From contig NZ_AUEH01000033.1 of NCBI RefSeq assembly GCF_000425885.1, positions 1-34,880 of the forward strand: 34,880 bases of DNA, read 5' to 3'. The notes beneath the pieces were generated by a model. That model did not search any database and was not told the DNA's origin. It saw nothing but the letters and a program-made list of their open reading frames with translations. The translations under genes and the position numbers were made by a program. Below are positions 8,020-22,337 of this stretch, piece by piece. Positions within the stretch are counted from its first letter, which is position 1; every line of letters begins with the position of its first letter. Source of the DNA: Schleiferilactobacillus harbinensis DSM 16991. Its GTDB lineage: Bacteria; Bacillota; Bacilli; Lactobacillales; Lactobacillaceae.

Positions 8020-9361
8020 CGACATCGTTGAAGTATCTCAACCCCAAGCCGCTGTGCTTGGCATCCAGCATTTGTTGGCGATGTATTCCGGCTCAGTTCT
8101 CGTTCCGTTACTGATCGGCTCGGCCATGGGCTTTTCGGCCAAGCAGATGACCTATTTGGTCTCAATCGATATCTTCATGTGCGGCGTGGCAACGCTGCTG
8201 CAAGTGCATGCCAACCGCTTTTTCGGTATTGGTCTGCCGGTCATTCTCGGCTGTGCCATTCAGGCGGTGGAACCGTTGAAACTGATTGGTCAGCGCTTCA
8301 CCATCGGGACTATGTACGGCTCAATCATTGCCGCCGGCTTGTTCGTGTTTTTGATTGCCGGGGCATTTGCCAAACTCAAGCGCCTGTTCCCGCCATTGGT
8401 CACAGGAACCGTGATTACCGTTATCGGTTTGTCACTGATTCCCGTGGCTTTCCAAAACCTGGGCGGCGGTGATCTCAGTGCCAAGACCTTTGGTGACGCA
8501 AAAAACCTCACCCTGGGCTTTCTCACGGCCTTGATCATCCTGGCGCTCAACGTCTGGGCCAAGGGCTTTCTGCACAGCATTGCGGTGCTGGTTGGGCTCG
8601 TCGTGGGCACCCTGGTGGCCGGTGCGCTGGGCATGGTGTCATTGACGCCAGTGCTCACTGCGGACTGGTTCCATTTCCCGCAATTTAATTACTTTGAAAC
8701 ACCGCATTTTGAGTGGTCGTCCATCCTGACGATGATCCTGGTGTCGTTAGTCTCCATGGTGGAATCCACCGGCGTATACTTTGCACTGGGGGATATTACG
8801 GAACGTAAGATTCAAGCTGATGACTTGAAGAAGGGATACCGGGCCGAGGGTTTGGCCATTATTCTCGGTGGTTTTTTCAACACCTTCCCGTATACCGCCT
8901 TTTCTCAAAACGTTGGCCTGGTTCAGTTGTCGGGGATTAAGACCAAACGGCCGATCTATTGGGCGGCCGGTTTCCTGATCCTGCTGGGACTGCTGCCTAA
9001 GGTTGGCGCTCTGGCGACAATTATTCCCGCACCGGTCCTGGGCGGCGCGATGATCGTCATGTTTGGGATGGTGGCCATGCAGGGGGTTCGAATGCTGCAG
9101 CAGGTTGATTTTACCCAAGATCACAACTTGCTGGTCGCCGCTGTTTCCATTGGATTAGGCCTGGGTGTGACCGTTACACCGACAATTTTCCAAGCGCTGC
9201 CGAAGACGTTACAATTACTCTTAGGCAATGGGATCGTCATCGCGACGATTTCGTCCGTTCTTCTGAACACGATTTTTCAGCATCAACGGCATCCTGAACT
9301 GGCGGAGACCGCCGGCTTAAATGAAGATGCGGATGATGGGAAAGGACATGGAAACGCATGA
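8003..9361 (+). CDS. pbuX: Xanthine permease (NCS2 family)
   Basis: 452 residues, a nucleobase:cation symporter of the NCS2/uracil-xanthine permease family with about 14 membrane segments. The start at 8003 overlaps the end of xpt and has an AGGAGA site; the open frame upstream is just xpt in another frame. Conserved features: [21 protein letters not shown] at the N-terminus, the [14 protein letters not shown] motif and [20 protein letters not shown], which belong to the transport core (TM8-TM10). Linkage to xpt supports xanthine as substrate: uptake here, phosphoribosylation by Xpt. It overlaps the next gene by 4 bp. Confidence 0.95.
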   Translation: MAQKPNDIVEVSQPQAAVLGIQHLLAMYSGSVLVPLLIGSAMGFSAKQMTYLVSIDIFMCGVATLLQVHANRFFGIGLPVILGCAIQAVEPLKLIGQRFTIGTMYGSIIAAGLFVFLIAGAFAKLKRLFPPLVTGTVITVIGLSLIPVAFQNLGGGDLSAKTFGDAKNLTLGFLTALIILALNVWAKGFLHSIAVLVGLVVGTLVAGALGMVSLTPVLTADWFHFPQFNYFETPHFEWSSILTMILVSLVSMVESTGVYFALGDITERKIQADDLKKGYRAEGLAIILGGFFNTFPYTAFSQNVGLVQLSGIKTKRPIYWAAGFLILLGLLPKVGALATIIPAPVLGGAMIVMFGMVAMQGVRMLQQVDFTQDHNLLVAAVSIGLGLGVTVTPTIFQALPKTLQLLLGNGIVIATISSVLLNTIFQHQRHPELAETAGLNEDADDGKGHGNA

Positions 9362-10515
9362 GCTTTATTGCGCCAAACCAAACCATTGGCATCATTGGGG
9401 GCGGCATTGACAGTTACACCTTGACGCTGGCAGCGCGGCAGATGGGGCTGCACCCCGCAGTGCTCACCGCCACCGCGAACGATCCGGCCTTGGCCGCGGC
9501 TGACTTTGCACTATTTGGCGATTTGTCTAATCCGCTGCCTTTTTCCGACTTGGCCGATATGAGTCAGGTGATCGTTTATGCAGACGAAAACATCAACACT
9601 GATCTGCTCAAAGGGATCAGCGATCATGATCGCCTGCCTCAGGGCATTGATATTCTCAGCATTACCCAGGATCGCTATATGGAGAAGGTTTTCTTTGAAG
9701 ATCAGAATCTGAATACCGCCCCTTACGCAATGGTGGTCAATTTGGATGATGTTCGGCGGGAAATTGAATCCATCGGGTACCCGGCGGTGTTGAAGCCGAC
9801 GCAAAAGGGTTTGGGTCCTAAGAAACAGCGTATTCTGTACAATGAGAATGATTTGGAGGCGGCGGCCGATTACTTTGATGGTGCCACCGCGATCCTAGAA
9901 TCTTGGGTACCCAAAGCCCGAGAATTGTCCGTGTTGGCGGTCAAAACTGCAGACGGTGCGGTGACTGTGTATCCTACGATCGAAAACATGTACAGCCCCG
10001 CCCATCAATTGCAGGCCTCCATCATGCCAGCCCGCATTGATGCGGCGACCAACCACGAGATTCGCCGAATTGCCCGCTTGCTGGGGGACAAGGTACATTA
10101 CGTGGGCGTTTTTGGCGTGACTTATTTTCTCACCGCGGCGGGCGTGCTCTATGTCGCCCGCTTATTTCCAGGTCCCCGGGGCAGCGCCAATGTTTTGGAA
10201 TATACGACAGGATATTCGCCCTATGAATTGCATTTACGGGCGGTCTGCGATTGGTCGATCCCAGAACCCAAGCTGGATCGGGCCGGCGTCACGGTGACCA
10301 TATCGCCCAACACCTTGGCGAAGGCCATTGAATTGATCCGCACGCAGCCAAACACGCACTTCAGCTTTTATCCCCAGCGCGGTGATCTGGCGCCGGATGC
10401 CCCGGTGGGCTTTGCGTCCTTTACCGCCTGGGAGTTGGAAAATGTAATTGCCCGAGTGGAAGCTTTGGGCATCTGGCACATTCAAGATAAGGAGAAGCCG
10501 ACTACTGATGATTGA
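9358..10515 (+). CDS. PurK-like ATP-grasp protein with altered active site
   Basis: 385 residues with the overall plan of N5-carboxyaminoimidazole ribonucleotide synthase (PurK): N-terminal GGG loop (IGIIGGG, residues 10-16), [26 protein letters not shown] and the C-terminal ELHLRAV. But key positions differ. The PurK glycine loop G-Y-D-G-K-G-Q after the ATP-binding Lys is KGLGPKKQ here (150-157). The stretch N-E-I-A-P-R-x-H-N-S-G-H, which holds the metal-binding Glu and Asn, aligns without gaps to [12 protein letters not shown] (267-278). The N-terminal GGGQLGRM is GGGIDSYT. So it is unlikely to make N5-CAIR from AIR, ATP and bicarbonate. It lies between pbuX and purB with overlaps of 4 and 8 bp, so it is made with purine enzymes; a regulatory or different ligase role is possible. 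Confidence 0.8.
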   Translation: MSFIAPNQTIGIIGGGIDSYTLTLAARQMGLHPAVLTATANDPALAAADFALFGDLSNPLPFSDLADMSQVIVYADENINTDLLKGISDHDRLPQGIDILSITQDRYMEKVFFEDQNLNTAPYAMVVNLDDVRREIESIGYPAVLKPTQKGLGPKKQRILYNENDLEAAADYFDGATAILESWVPKARELSVLAVKTADGAVTVYPTIENMYSPAHQLQASIMPARIDAATNHEIRRIARLLGDKVHYVGVFGVTYFLTAAGVLYVARLFPGPRGSANVLEYTTGYSPYELHLRAVCDWSIPEPKLDRAGVTVTISPNTLAKAIELIRTQPNTHFSFYPQRGDLAPDAPVGFASFTAWELENVIARVEALGIWHIQDKEKPTTDD

Positions 10516-11806
10516 TCGTTACGTACGCCCCGAAATGGGTCAAATCTGGACCGAAGATAACAAGTATGCCGCTTGGTTGAAAGTGGAGATTCTGGCCGTG
10601 CAGGCCTGGGCCAAGCTGGGCGAAATTCCCCAGGCAGAGGCTGATGCAGTGGCCAAGAATGCCCGAGTTGACGCCAAAGAAGTTGCCCGCTTAGAAGAAA
10701 TCACCCGGCACGACGTGGTGGCCTTCACGCGCACAGTGTCCGAAAGCCTTGGCCCGGAAAAGAAATGGGTCCACTATGGCCTAACTTCTACGGATGTCGT
10801 GGACACGGCTTATGGCTATCTGATGAAACAGGCTAACGAGATCATTAAGGCCGACCTGCTTCATTTGCGGGATGTCGTGGCGGCTAAAGCCAAAGAATAT
10901 AAGTATACCGTCATGATTGGCCGGACCCATGGGGTACACGCCGAACCCACGACGTTCGGTCTGGTACTAGCCAACTGGTACGCCGAGATCCAGCGGGATA
11001 TCGAGCGTTTCGACCATGCCGCGGCAGGGGTCGAGGCTGGTAAGATTTCCGGTGCAGTCGGCACCTTTGCTAATACGCCGCCGGCGGTGGAGGAATACGT
11101 TACTAAGAATCTCGGCTTGCGTGCGCAGGACATTTCCACCCAAGTTTTGCCCCGGGATCTGCACGCCGAATACGTTGGCGTGATGGCGATTATTGCCACG
11201 TCCATCGAGCGGTTTGCCTTGGAAATCCGCCACTTGCAGCGGACTGAAGTGCGCGAGGTCGAAGAATTCTTCGCCGCGGGACAGAAGGGGTCTTCAGCCA
11301 TGCCCCACAAGCGCAATCCCATTGGTTCTGAAAATGTCACTGGGCTGGCTCGGGTTATTCGCGGCCATGCACTGACCGCACTAGAGGATGTGCCGTTATG
11401 GCATGAGCGGGATATTTCCCACTCTTCCGCTGAACGAATTATTTTACCGGATACCACCGAAGCGCTGGACTATATTCTTCACCGTTTTGCCAAGATCACG
11501 GAGACTTTGACCGTCTTCCCGGAAAAGATGAAAGCCGACATGAATATTACCCACGGGCTGATCTATTCCCAACGTGTTCTGCTGGCCTTGATCGAAACCG
11601 GCATGAGCCGCGAGGCCGCTTACGACCTCGTCCAACCCAAGACTGCCCAAGCTTGGGACGAGCAGCGCTCCTTCCGCGGCTTGCTGGAAGCCGATCCGAA
11701 GATCACCGAACGGCTCAGCAAGAAAGATCTGGATGCCGCCTTTGATTACCACTGGCACCTGCGCCATGTGGACGACATCTTTGCCCGGTTGGGTTTGGAC
11801 GATTGA
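10508..11806 (+). CDS. purB: Adenylosuccinate lyase
   Basis: 432 residues, full length for the short bacterial PurB type. It removes fumarate from SAICAR in IMP synthesis and from adenylosuccinate in AMP synthesis. The fumarase/aspartase-superfamily signature [11 protein letters not shown] is present at about residues 260-270, with the catalytic Ser loop intact. TSTDVVDTA and [12 protein letters not shown] (the catalytic His region) are also present. The start at 10508 lies inside the end of the PurK-like gene (8-bp overlap) with AAGGAG about 13 bases upstream, which fits coupled translation. It is the last gene of the purine cluster; a predicted promoter for the next operon overlaps its 3' end. 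Confidence 0.96.
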   Translation: MIDRYVRPEMGQIWTEDNKYAAWLKVEILAVQAWAKLGEIPQAEADAVAKNARVDAKEVARLEEITRHDVVAFTRTVSESLGPEKKWVHYGLTSTDVVDTAYGYLMKQANEIIKADLLHLRDVVAAKAKEYKYTVMIGRTHGVHAEPTTFGLVLANWYAEIQRDIERFDHAAAGVEAGKISGAVGTFANTPPAVEEYVTKNLGLRAQDISTQVLPRDLHAEYVGVMAIIATSIERFALEIRHLQRTEVREVEEFFAAGQKGSSAMPHKRNPIGSENVTGLARVIRGHALTALEDVPLWHERDISHSSAERIILPDTTEALDYILHRFAKITETLTVFPEKMKADMNITHGLIYSQRVLLALIETGMSREAAYDLVQPKTAQAWDEQRSFRGLLEADPKITERLSKKDLDAAFDYHWHLRHVDDIFARLGLDD

Positions 11807-11823
11807 TTGAACTGACGTATAAT
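11795..11823 (+). promoter_or_regulatory. Predicted promoter for pcrA-ligA-camS
   Basis: TTGGAC (11795-11800), a 17-base spacer and a perfect TATAAT (11818-11823). The -35 lies inside the last codons of purB. A start near 11830 would put the whole structured repeat at 11840-12068 into a 5' leader of about 300 bases. Confidence 0.55.
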
Positions 11824-11839
11824 TGACTCCTAAGATTGG

Positions 11840-12068
11840 CTGGGACAAAAGTCTTGCTCGGTGTACCGAGTGCCAATGCGCAGCAATCGGAGGTTGATGG
11901 GGCTCAGTGGTGGAAACCACACGGCGGCTCTGCCGCCGATGTGGTTAGGCGACTTTGAGACCGCGGTTTTTGCGGGCTCAAAGCGCCGTCACCACGTTCC
12001 AGCCCCAATCAACCGGAGATTGCGGAGCATTGGCACGGCAGTGCATGCAGTGCTTACTTTTGTCCCAG
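11840..12068 (+). repeat. Structured palindromic repeat, copy A
   Basis: This 229-bp element fills most of the 323-bp gap between purB and pcrA. Its ends are a perfect 13-bp inverted repeat (CTGGGACAAAAGT at 11840-11852; complement at 12056-12068). Inside, successive paired segments continue the stem: TGCCAATGC 11871/GCATTGGCA 12027, GCAATC 11883/GATTGC 12018, GGTTGAT 11892/ATCAACC 12008, GGGG 11899/CCCC 12003, GTGGTG 11907/CACCAC 11990. The last pair closes a three-way junction with two hairpins: H1 at 11915-11946 (stem AACCACACGGCGGC, 3-base loop) and H2 at 11948-11987 (stem with CTTTGAG/CTCAAAG, GGTTTTT loop). A small hairpin CTCGGT-GT-ACCGAG (11857-11870) sits near the left end. No open frame or clear target-site duplication is seen. 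Copy B is at 17763-17982 in reverse orientation. Confidence 0.85.
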
Positions 12069-12129
12069 TTTTTGTTAACGATGAAGACAAACTCAGAAAC
12101 AGACACACAGAATAGGAGACTTTATTTTC

Positions 12130-16489
<4,360 letters not shown>

Positions 16490-16507
16490 CGGAGTTGAAG
16501 GAAACTG

Positions 16508-17644
16508 ATGTGGAAACGCATTCTGGCGCTGATCGCCATGGCTTTGTTACTGGTTCTTGGGGGATGCGGCAAACTTGCCTCCAGTTCAAGTACCAGTACC
16601 ACGAGCACGACCAGCAATCGCAAAGTACAAACCACCGGCAACTATAGCAGTACCGGATACAATAGTATCGTGACTGAGGGTCATTATAAGACGAGTGCCG
16701 CCCGCGGCGTCGCAGCCGATTATGCCAATAACAGCTTGGATGTAAAAGGCATGGAAACCGGTTTGCTGCAATTGTCCGAAGGGGTATTCTCACCAGATAA
16801 ATATTCCTTCCAGGAGGGTCAATACTTGACCAGCAGCAATGTTCAAAACTGGCTGGGCCGGCAGTCCAAGAGCAATAGTACCGGGTTGAATCCGGCCAGC
16901 AACGGCTCGACGGATCCGGATAAACGGACTCCGGAATATTTGGGCACGATGTTGGAGCAGGACTTCGTCACCGGTTCAGGGTCGAAGACTACCCTGGGCG
17001 GGATCAGTATCGCCCTGGGGATGAATGCTGTTGATTATTATCAAAAAGAACAGTATGGCGCTACTTATCAGACAAAAATCAGCGCCGATCAGCAGGAGAC
17101 CCAAGGCAAGAAGATTGCCCAGGAAGTTGTGACCCGCTTGCGGGCCAAAGAGGGCGTCGGCGATGTGCCCATCTTTGTGGCACTCTATTCTTTAGCTGAA
17201 AAGGACAGCCTGGTCTCCGGATCGTTTTTTGCAAAAGCCACGGCGACGGGCAAGACCCTCGATAAGTGGGACAAGGTAAATCAACAATCCGGCGTACTGC
17301 CGACGGTAAATAACGCTAAAGCGATCAATAGCAATGACGCCACCGCTTTTTCCAATTTTCAGACGCAGGTTCAGAATTTCTTCCCGAATTTAGCTGGCGT
17401 TACCGCCACGGTCCATTATACCGACGGTAGTTTGACCCAGATGACGGTCAATATTCAGACGCAGTTTTATAGCCAAACGGAAATCATGAGTTTTACCAAC
17501 TATGTTGCCTCCGTGGCCAACAAACTGCTCCCCAGCAACGCGCCAATTCAGATCATTGTCGCCAGCGTCAATACCACCCAGGCCATCATCAGCCGCAGGG
17601 CCAGCGACAAAGAATTTTCAATCAATATTTTGCAGAACTACTAA
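16508..17644 (+). CDS. camS: CamS-family lipoprotein (sex-pheromone precursor type)
   Basis: 378 residues with a lipoprotein signal: MWKR, hydrophobic core, lipobox LVLGGC (Cys about 21), then a Ser/Thr-rich linker of about 25 residues. The body matches the CamS family, named for the enterococcal/staphylococcal pheromone cAM373 precursor. In these proteins the secreted signal-peptide tail can act as a peptide pheromone for plasmid mating, but the role of the protein itself is not known. Position directly after ligA in a pcrA-ligA-camS operon is the family's usual setting. A GAAGGAA site lies before the ATG. It ends at the terminator at 17657-17703. Confidence 0.9.
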   Translation: MWKRILALIAMALLLVLGGCGKLASSSSTSTTSTTSNRKVQTTGNYSSTGYNSIVTEGHYKTSAARGVAADYANNSLDVKGMETGLLQLSEGVFSPDKYSFQEGQYLTSSNVQNWLGRQSKSNSTGLNPASNGSTDPDKRTPEYLGTMLEQDFVTGSGSKTTLGGISIALGMNAVDYYQKEQYGATYQTKISADQQETQGKKIAQEVVTRLRAKEGVGDVPIFVALYSLAEKDSLVSGSFFAKATATGKTLDKWDKVNQQSGVLPTVNNAKAINSNDATAFSNFQTQVQNFFPNLAGVTATVHYTDGSLTQMTVNIQTQFYSQTEIMSFTNYVASVANKLLPSNAPIQIIVASVNTTQAIISRRASDKEFSINILQNY

Positions 17645-17656
17645 CAGTACCGCCAA

Positions 17657-17703
17657 GGGCCATCCGCACGGGTTTGAAACAACTCACGCGATGGCTCTTT
17701 TCT
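17657..17703 (+). terminator. Terminator of the pcrA-ligA-camS operon
   Basis: GGGCCATC (17657-17664) pairs with GATGGCTC (17690-17697; one G-U) around a 25-base loop, followed by TTTTCT. It lies 12 bp after the camS stop. The long loop lowers confidence. Confidence 0.6.
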
Positions 17704-17726
17704 GTGAAAAACCATTTGGCGTTATA

Positions 17727-17735
17727 TGGTAGAAT
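17727..17735 (+). promoter_or_regulatory. Possible extended -10 promoter for the gat operon
   Basis: TGGTAGAAT fits an extended -10 element (TGn-TAnnAT). No convincing -35 lies 17-18 bases upstream. Transcription from about 17742 would carry the structured repeat copy B in the gatC leader. Confidence 0.4.
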
Positions 17736-17762
17736 GAAACGTGAGAATTTGTAAAAGGGATA

Positions 17763-17982
17763 GGCAGAAAGCCTGCTCCGGATACGCCGTGCCAAAGCTC
17801 CGCAATCTCCGGCTGAGGGGGCTGGAACGCCATGACGGCGCTTTGAGCCCGCAAAAACCGCGGTCTCAAAGTCGCCTAACAACATCGGCGGCAAAGCCGC
17901 CGTGTTGTTTCCATGGCTGATCCCCCTCAGCCTCCGATTGCTCCGCATTGGCACTGGATACGCTGGAATGGATATTTCTGCC
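17763..17982 (-). repeat. Structured palindromic repeat, copy B (inverted relative to A)
   Basis: This element fills most of the 364-bp camS-gatC gap. Read on the minus strand it matches copy A over most of its length; a core of about 48 bases covering hairpin H2 is identical. The outer ends differ from A: here they are GGCAGAAA (17763-17770) and TTTCTGCC (17975-17982). Where A and B differ in stems, both partners change. GGTTGAT/ATCAACC becomes GGCTGAG/CTCAGCC; the junction stem GTGGTG/CACCAC becomes GCCATG/CATGGC; H1 AACCACA/TGTGGTT becomes AACAACA/TGTTGTT. An open frame leading into gatC passes through it, but the gatC ribosome site lies after it. GGATACGC occurs twice (17780, 17956) as a direct repeat near the ends. 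Confidence 0.85.
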
Positions 17983-18008
17983 ACCTCCGACAGAAAGGAA
18001 TGACTGGC

Positions 18009-18311
18009 ATGATCGATCGTGACCAAGTTGCGCACGTGGCAGGCCTTGCCAAGCTGCAGTTTACCGACGACCAATTGACCGCTTTCACCAAACAGATGGA
18101 AGACATCATCGCGATGGCGGACCAATTGGATGAGGTCGACGTGGGCGACACCACGCCCATGTACCAAGTAACCAATTTGAGCAATGTATTCCGGGAAGAC
18201 AAACCGGAACACTGGCAGACCCGGACCCAATTATTGCAAAACGTGCCCGAGAAGGAAGCCGGCTTAATCAAGGTACCGTCTATTTTAGATAACGGGGAGG
18301 GCGAAGCGTGA
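18009..18311 (+). CDS. gatC: Asp-tRNA(Asn)/Glu-tRNA(Gln) amidotransferase subunit C
   Basis: 100 residues. GatC holds GatA and GatB together in the enzyme that turns Glu-tRNA(Gln) into Gln-tRNA(Gln), and Asp-tRNA(Asn) into Asn-tRNA(Asn) where needed. The typical pattern is clear: [16 protein letters not shown], then [23 protein letters not shown], and LRED-like FREDKPE. The start at 18009 is chosen because AAAGGA lies 8-10 bases before it. An ATG at 18000 overlaps that site, and a longer frame runs through the repeat upstream. It overlaps gatA by 4 bp. Confidence 0.95.
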   Translation: MIDRDQVAHVAGLAKLQFTDDQLTAFTKQMEDIIAMADQLDEVDVGDTTPMYQVTNLSNVFREDKPEHWQTRTQLLQNVPEKEAGLIKVPSILDNGEGEA

Positions 18312-19780
18312 GTACGAATTACTTCGAAGAGGACATCACATCATTGCATGATGCCCTGGTCAATCAAAAGACCACTGCAGCCCAATTGACTGCCGATACG
18401 CTGGATCAGATCCAGACCAAAGATAAGCAAACGAAGGCGTTCATCACGGTAGCTGCGGATGAAGCCAAAAAACAGGCGGCCGCGGCTGATACCCAAGGGA
18501 TCACGGCGGACCGTCAACTGGCTGGCATTCCTATCGCCATCAAGGACAATATCATTACCGACGGCATTTTGACCACTGCTGCCAGCAAGATCCTGACCGG
18601 TTTTATTCCCGTTTATGACGCCACCGTCACCAGCCGCTTGAAAGAGGCTGGTGCAGTCTTAGTGGGTAAAACCAACATGGATGAATTTGCCATGGGCTCC
18701 TCCACTGAAAATTCTTATTATGGCCCGACCCACAATGCCTGGGACTTAGATCGGGTACCGGGCGGGTCATCCGGCGGTTCAGCCGCGGCTGTCGCTGCTG
18801 GCGAAGTCGTTGCCGCTTTAGGTTCTGATACTGGCGGCTCCATTCGTCAGCCGGCCGCTTTCAACGGTATTTTCGGGATCAAGCCAACCTATGGCCGTGT
18901 TTCCCGCTGGGGGTTGATTGCCTTTGGCTCGTCTTTAGACCAAATCGGTGTGCTCAGCCGACGGGTCAAGGATTCCGCCATCGTGCTCCAGCAGATCGCT
19001 GGCCAGGATGAGAACGATGATACCAGCCTGCCAGCCCCCGTACCTGATTATTTGGCCGCCATGGACGGTAACATCAAGGGCTTGCGGATCGCGATTCCGG
19101 AAGAATACTTAGGCGAAGGCGTGGCCCAGGGGGTGCGCGACGCGATTGAAAAAGCGGTGGATACACTGAAAAAGCTTGGCGCTACCGTGGATATGGTCAG
19201 CCTGCCCCACACGAAGTACGCTGTTCCCACGTATTATTTGATTGCTTCCTCCGAAGCCAGCTCCAACCTGCAACGGTTTGACGGCATTCGCTACGGCTTC
19301 CGGGCGAAAGATGTCAAGAATTTGGAAGACGTATACGTGCGTACCCGCTCTGAAGGCTTTGGCGACGAAGTGAAGCGGCGGATCATGCTGGGGACTTTCT
19401 CCTTGTCCGCTGGGTTCTACGATGCGTACTTCAATAAGGCTGCGAAGGTTCGCCACTTGATTCAGGATGACTTCACTAAGGTCTTTGCGGATTATGATTT
19501 GATCGTCGGACCGACGACCCCGACGCCGGCATTCAAGATTGGCGAAAAGGTCAACGATCCGGTCACCATGTACATGAACGATATTTTGACGATCCCGGCG
19601 AACTTAGCTGGGATTCCGGCGGCCTCCGTACCCGCCGGCTTGGTTGACGGCATGCCGGTCGGCCTGCAATTGATGGCCAAGCCCATGGCGGAAGCCACCA
19701 TCTTTAAAGTGGCAGACGCTTTTGAAGCGGCCACTCAGTTTTACACCCAGGTACCCACTGCGATGAAAGGGGAGAAGTAA
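18308..19780 (+). CDS. gatA: Amidotransferase subunit A (glutaminase subunit)
   Basis: 490 residues, full length, starting at a GTG with a GGGGAGGG site that overlaps the end of gatC. It is an amidase-signature enzyme that frees ammonia from glutamine and passes it to GatB. The Ser-cis-Ser-Lys set is present: Lys79 in AIKDN, and the Gly/Ser-rich signature [17 protein letters not shown] leading to [11 protein letters not shown]. Conserved [25 protein letters not shown] follows. It is the second gene of gatCAB. Confidence 0.97.
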   Translation: MSTNYFEEDITSLHDALVNQKTTAAQLTADTLDQIQTKDKQTKAFITVAADEAKKQAAAADTQGITADRQLAGIPIAIKDNIITDGILTTAASKILTGFIPVYDATVTSRLKEAGAVLVGKTNMDEFAMGSSTENSYYGPTHNAWDLDRVPGGSSGGSAAAVAAGEVVAALGSDTGGSIRQPAAFNGIFGIKPTYGRVSRWGLIAFGSSLDQIGVLSRRVKDSAIVLQQIAGQDENDDTSLPAPVPDYLAAMDGNIKGLRIAIPEEYLGEGVAQGVRDAIEKAVDTLKKLGATVDMVSLPHTKYAVPTYYLIASSEASSNLQRFDGIRYGFRAKDVKNLEDVYVRTRSEGFGDEVKRRIMLGTFSLSAGFYDAYFNKAAKVRHLIQDDFTKVFADYDLIVGPTTPTPAFKIGEKVNDPVTMYMNDILTIPANLAGIPAASVPAGLVDGMPVGLQLMAKPMAEATIFKVADAFEAATQFYTQVPTAMKGEK

Positions 19781-19782
19781 GG

Positions 19783-21213
19783 ATGAATTTTAAAACCACG
19801 ATTGGTTTGGAAGTCCACGTTGAACTGAAGACAAAGACGAAGATGTTCTCCCCGTCCCCAGTGACTTACGGTGAGGCCCCCAACACGGCGGCTAACGTGA
19901 TCGACTTCGGGTTCCCTGGCGTTTTGCCCCGGGTGAATAAGAATGCTTACCGCTTAGGTATCATGGTCGCGCTGGCTCTGCATGCCAAGGTGACCAACGA
20001 GACCCACTTTGATCGAAAGAACTATTTCTATCCCGATAACCCCAAGGCTTACCAGATCACCCAGCAGGAACGACCGCTGGGTACGAACGGCTGGGTGGAG
20101 ATTGAGGTCAAGGGCAAGAAAAAGAAGATCGGGATCCACGAACTCCACGTGGAAGAAGATGCCGGGAAGAATACTCACGGTGCGTCCGGCTATTCTTACG
20201 TTGATTTGAACCGGCAGGGCACCCCGCTGGTGGAAATTGTCTCGGAACCGGATATTGCCTCGCCAGATGAAGCTTATGCTTACTTGGAACAATTGCGGCA
20301 AATCATTCTGTTCACCGGTGCCTCCGATGTGAAGATGGAGGAAGGGTCCATGCGGGTGGATACCAACATTTCGATTGCCCCGATTGGTTCCGATACACTG
20401 GGCACCAAGGCCGAGCTGAAGAACTTGAACTCTTTTGCCCATGTACGGGACGGCTTGGCGTACGAAGAAAAGCGCCAGGCTCAAGTGCTCATGGCCGGTG
20501 GTGAAATTCGCCAGGAAACCCGCCGGTTCGATGAGCCCACCGGGACGACGATCTTGATGCGGGTCAAGGAAGGTTCCGACGACTATCGCTACTTCCCTGA
20601 ACCGGATATTCCGCCGTTCCATATCAGTCAGGAATGGATCGACGAAATCGGCAGCGAAATTCCTGAGATGCCGAACAAACGGCGAGAGCGGTACGTCAAC
20701 GACTACGGTTTGCCGGAATATGATGCCGGTGTTTTGACGGCGACCAAAGAAATGTCTGATTTCTTTGATGCGACGGTAAAAGCCGGTGCGCCCGCGAAAC
20801 AAGCGGCCAACTGGCTGATGGGCAATGTGAATGCCTACTTGAACGAGCAGCAGGTGGATTTGTCAGCCACCAAGCTGACTCCTGACCACTTGGCCGGCAT
20901 GATCAAGCTGGTCAGCGAAGGCACGATCAGTTCCAAGATTGCAAAGAAGGTCTTCCAAGAGATCATCACCAGTGATACGGATCCCCGCGCTTGGGTTGAG
21001 CAAAAAGGCTTGATCCAACAATCTGACCCGGCAGTACTGACACCGATCATTGATAGTATTCTGGACAATAATGGTCAATCGATCGAAGACTTCAAGAACG
21101 GCAAGGACCGGGCGGTTGGCTTCTTAGTGGGGCAGATCATGAAGCAGACCCACGGTAAGGCCAATCCCCAGGTTGTGAACCAGATTCTCATGGCAGAATT
21201 GAAGAAACGGTAA
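19783..21213 (+). CDS. gatB: Amidotransferase subunit B
   Basis: 476 residues. GatB binds the misacylated tRNA, activates its side-chain carboxylate with ATP and amidates it. The N-terminal signature [22 protein letters not shown] and the [16 protein letters not shown] and [16 protein letters not shown] blocks are typical. The C-terminal third (about 330-476) is the helical YqeY-like domain that contacts tRNA. Start 3 bp after the gatA stop with GGGGAGAAG upstream. gatC, gatA and gatB form a compact operon that continues into dgkB. Confidence 0.97.
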   Translation: MNFKTTIGLEVHVELKTKTKMFSPSPVTYGEAPNTAANVIDFGFPGVLPRVNKNAYRLGIMVALALHAKVTNETHFDRKNYFYPDNPKAYQITQQERPLGTNGWVEIEVKGKKKKIGIHELHVEEDAGKNTHGASGYSYVDLNRQGTPLVEIVSEPDIASPDEAYAYLEQLRQIILFTGASDVKMEEGSMRVDTNISIAPIGSDTLGTKAELKNLNSFAHVRDGLAYEEKRQAQVLMAGGEIRQETRRFDEPTGTTILMRVKEGSDDYRYFPEPDIPPFHISQEWIDEIGSEIPEMPNKRRERYVNDYGLPEYDAGVLTATKEMSDFFDATVKAGAPAKQAANWLMGNVNAYLNEQQVDLSATKLTPDHLAGMIKLVSEGTISSKIAKKVFQEIITSDTDPRAWVEQKGLIQQSDPAVLTPIIDSILDNNGQSIEDFKNGKDRAVGFLVGQIMKQTHGKANPQVVNQILMAELKKR

Positions 21214-21245
21214 GACAAATGGTTTTGGAAAAGGATTGAAGACGA

Positions 21246-22265
21246 ATGGTAAAACGGGCACGGCTCCTCTATAACCCGGTTTCCGGGCATGAAATCATGG
21301 AACGCAATGTAGCCGGTGTCCTGGCTGTGCTGGAGGACGCGGGCTATGAAAGCAGCACCTTCCGCACCCGGCCGGAAGAGGGTTCCACGCAGGCCGAGGC
21401 CAAGCGGGCCGCGTTAGCCGGCTTCGATCTGCTGGTGGCCGCCGGCGGTGATGGCACGATCAATGAAGTGGTCAACGGTATTGCTGGACTGAAACACCGG
21501 CCGATGCTGGGAATCATTCCGGTGGGCACCACCAACGATTACGCCCGAGCGTTGAAGATTCCTCGGGAAGATCCGGTGGGGGCGGCTAAGATCATTGCCA
21601 AGGGCCAGCATATCGGTGTGGACATTGGCAAAGCCAACGACCAGTATTTCGTCAATATCGCCGGCGGCGGTAATATGATGGACCTGACCTATGAGGTACA
21701 GTCCGACGTCAAGTCGGCCCTGGGCTATTTGGCCTACCTGTTGAAAGGGGCCGAGATGCTCCCGCGGATGCGGCCGATTCAGATGCACTTAGCTTACGAC
21801 GAGGGGACTTACGACGGGGAGGCGTCCATGTTCTTCCTCAGTCTGACCAACTCGGTCGGCGGGCTGGAGCAAATTGCGCCGGACGCGGTCTTGGGTGACG
21901 GTCAATTTACGCTGATCATTGTCAAGACGGCCAACCTGGTGGAAATCGTCCAATTGCTGACGATGGTGCTGACCGGCGGCCGGCATGTGAATGATGATCG
22001 AATCATTTACACGCAGACTAAGCGCTTGGACGTGGCGGCTAAACACGGTGAGCAGTTGAAAGTTAATCTGGATGGCGAATACGGCGGCGATGCGCCGATG
22101 CATTTCGTCAACTTGAAGCAGCATATTCAGGCCTTTGCCAACGTGGCTGCGATTCCAGACGACGCCATCGCGGATCAAGATGAGGTCGTGAAGGGCAAAC
22201 TGCTTGCATCGGTTCATGCCCTCCACGATGCGCACCCGAATGATAGCGAGGACACAGCACATTAA
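21246..22265 (+). CDS. dgkB: Diacylglycerol kinase (DgkB type)
   Basis: 339 residues of the DAGK-catalytic family. It phosphorylates diacylglycerol to phosphatidic acid, returning the diacylglycerol produced when phosphatidylglycerol donates glycerol phosphate to lipoteichoic acid. The nucleotide signature AAGGDGTINEVVNG contains GGDGT (67-71), preceded by the NPVSG motif (residues 10-14) and followed by PVGTTNDYARAL. The length and the gat-dgkB-rlmD order are as in other lactic acid bacteria. AAAGGATTG precedes the ATG. The last 30 residues are charged and variable. Confidence 0.93.
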   Translation: MVKRARLLYNPVSGHEIMERNVAGVLAVLEDAGYESSTFRTRPEEGSTQAEAKRAALAGFDLLVAAGGDGTINEVVNGIAGLKHRPMLGIIPVGTTNDYARALKIPREDPVGAAKIIAKGQHIGVDIGKANDQYFVNIAGGGNMMDLTYEVQSDVKSALGYLAYLLKGAEMLPRMRPIQMHLAYDEGTYDGEASMFFLSLTNSVGGLEQIAPDAVLGDGQFTLIIVKTANLVEIVQLLTMVLTGGRHVNDDRIIYTQTKRLDVAAKHGEQLKVNLDGEYGGDAPMHFVNLKQHIQAFANVAAIPDDAIADQDEVVKGKLLASVHALHDAHPNDSEDTAH

Positions 22266-22275
22266 TTGATTTTAG

Positions 22276-22319
22276 TAGACAAGGCTAGGGTCCCAGGGGC
22301 TTTAGCCTTGTCGTGTCTA
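22276..22319. other. Long hairpin between dgkB and rlmD
   Basis: GACAAGGCTA (22278-22287) pairs perfectly with TAGCCTTGTC (22303-22312), and TAGACA/TGTCTA extends the stem around a small bulge. There is no T-run, so it is not a standard terminator. It may be a processing or stability element. Confidence 0.5.
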
Positions 22320-22337
22320 TTGAAGAAAGGAACCAGT

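Noticed and set aside
11840-12068. Copy A as a T-box or other known tRNA-sensing leader
   Set aside because: No T-box sequence or terminator/antiterminator with T-run is present, and neither pcrA nor the orientation of the copies fits.
17622-18230. A 202-codon minus-strand frame covering repeat B
   Set aside because: It runs from inside gatC through the palindrome and terminator. Part of the product is just the repeat read in one frame, also seen in copy A.
19954-20802. A 282-codon open frame on the minus strand through gatB
   Set aside because: It is wholly antisense to a strongly conserved gene, has no ribosome site, and its protein shows no domain. GC-rich codon bias makes such frames by chance.
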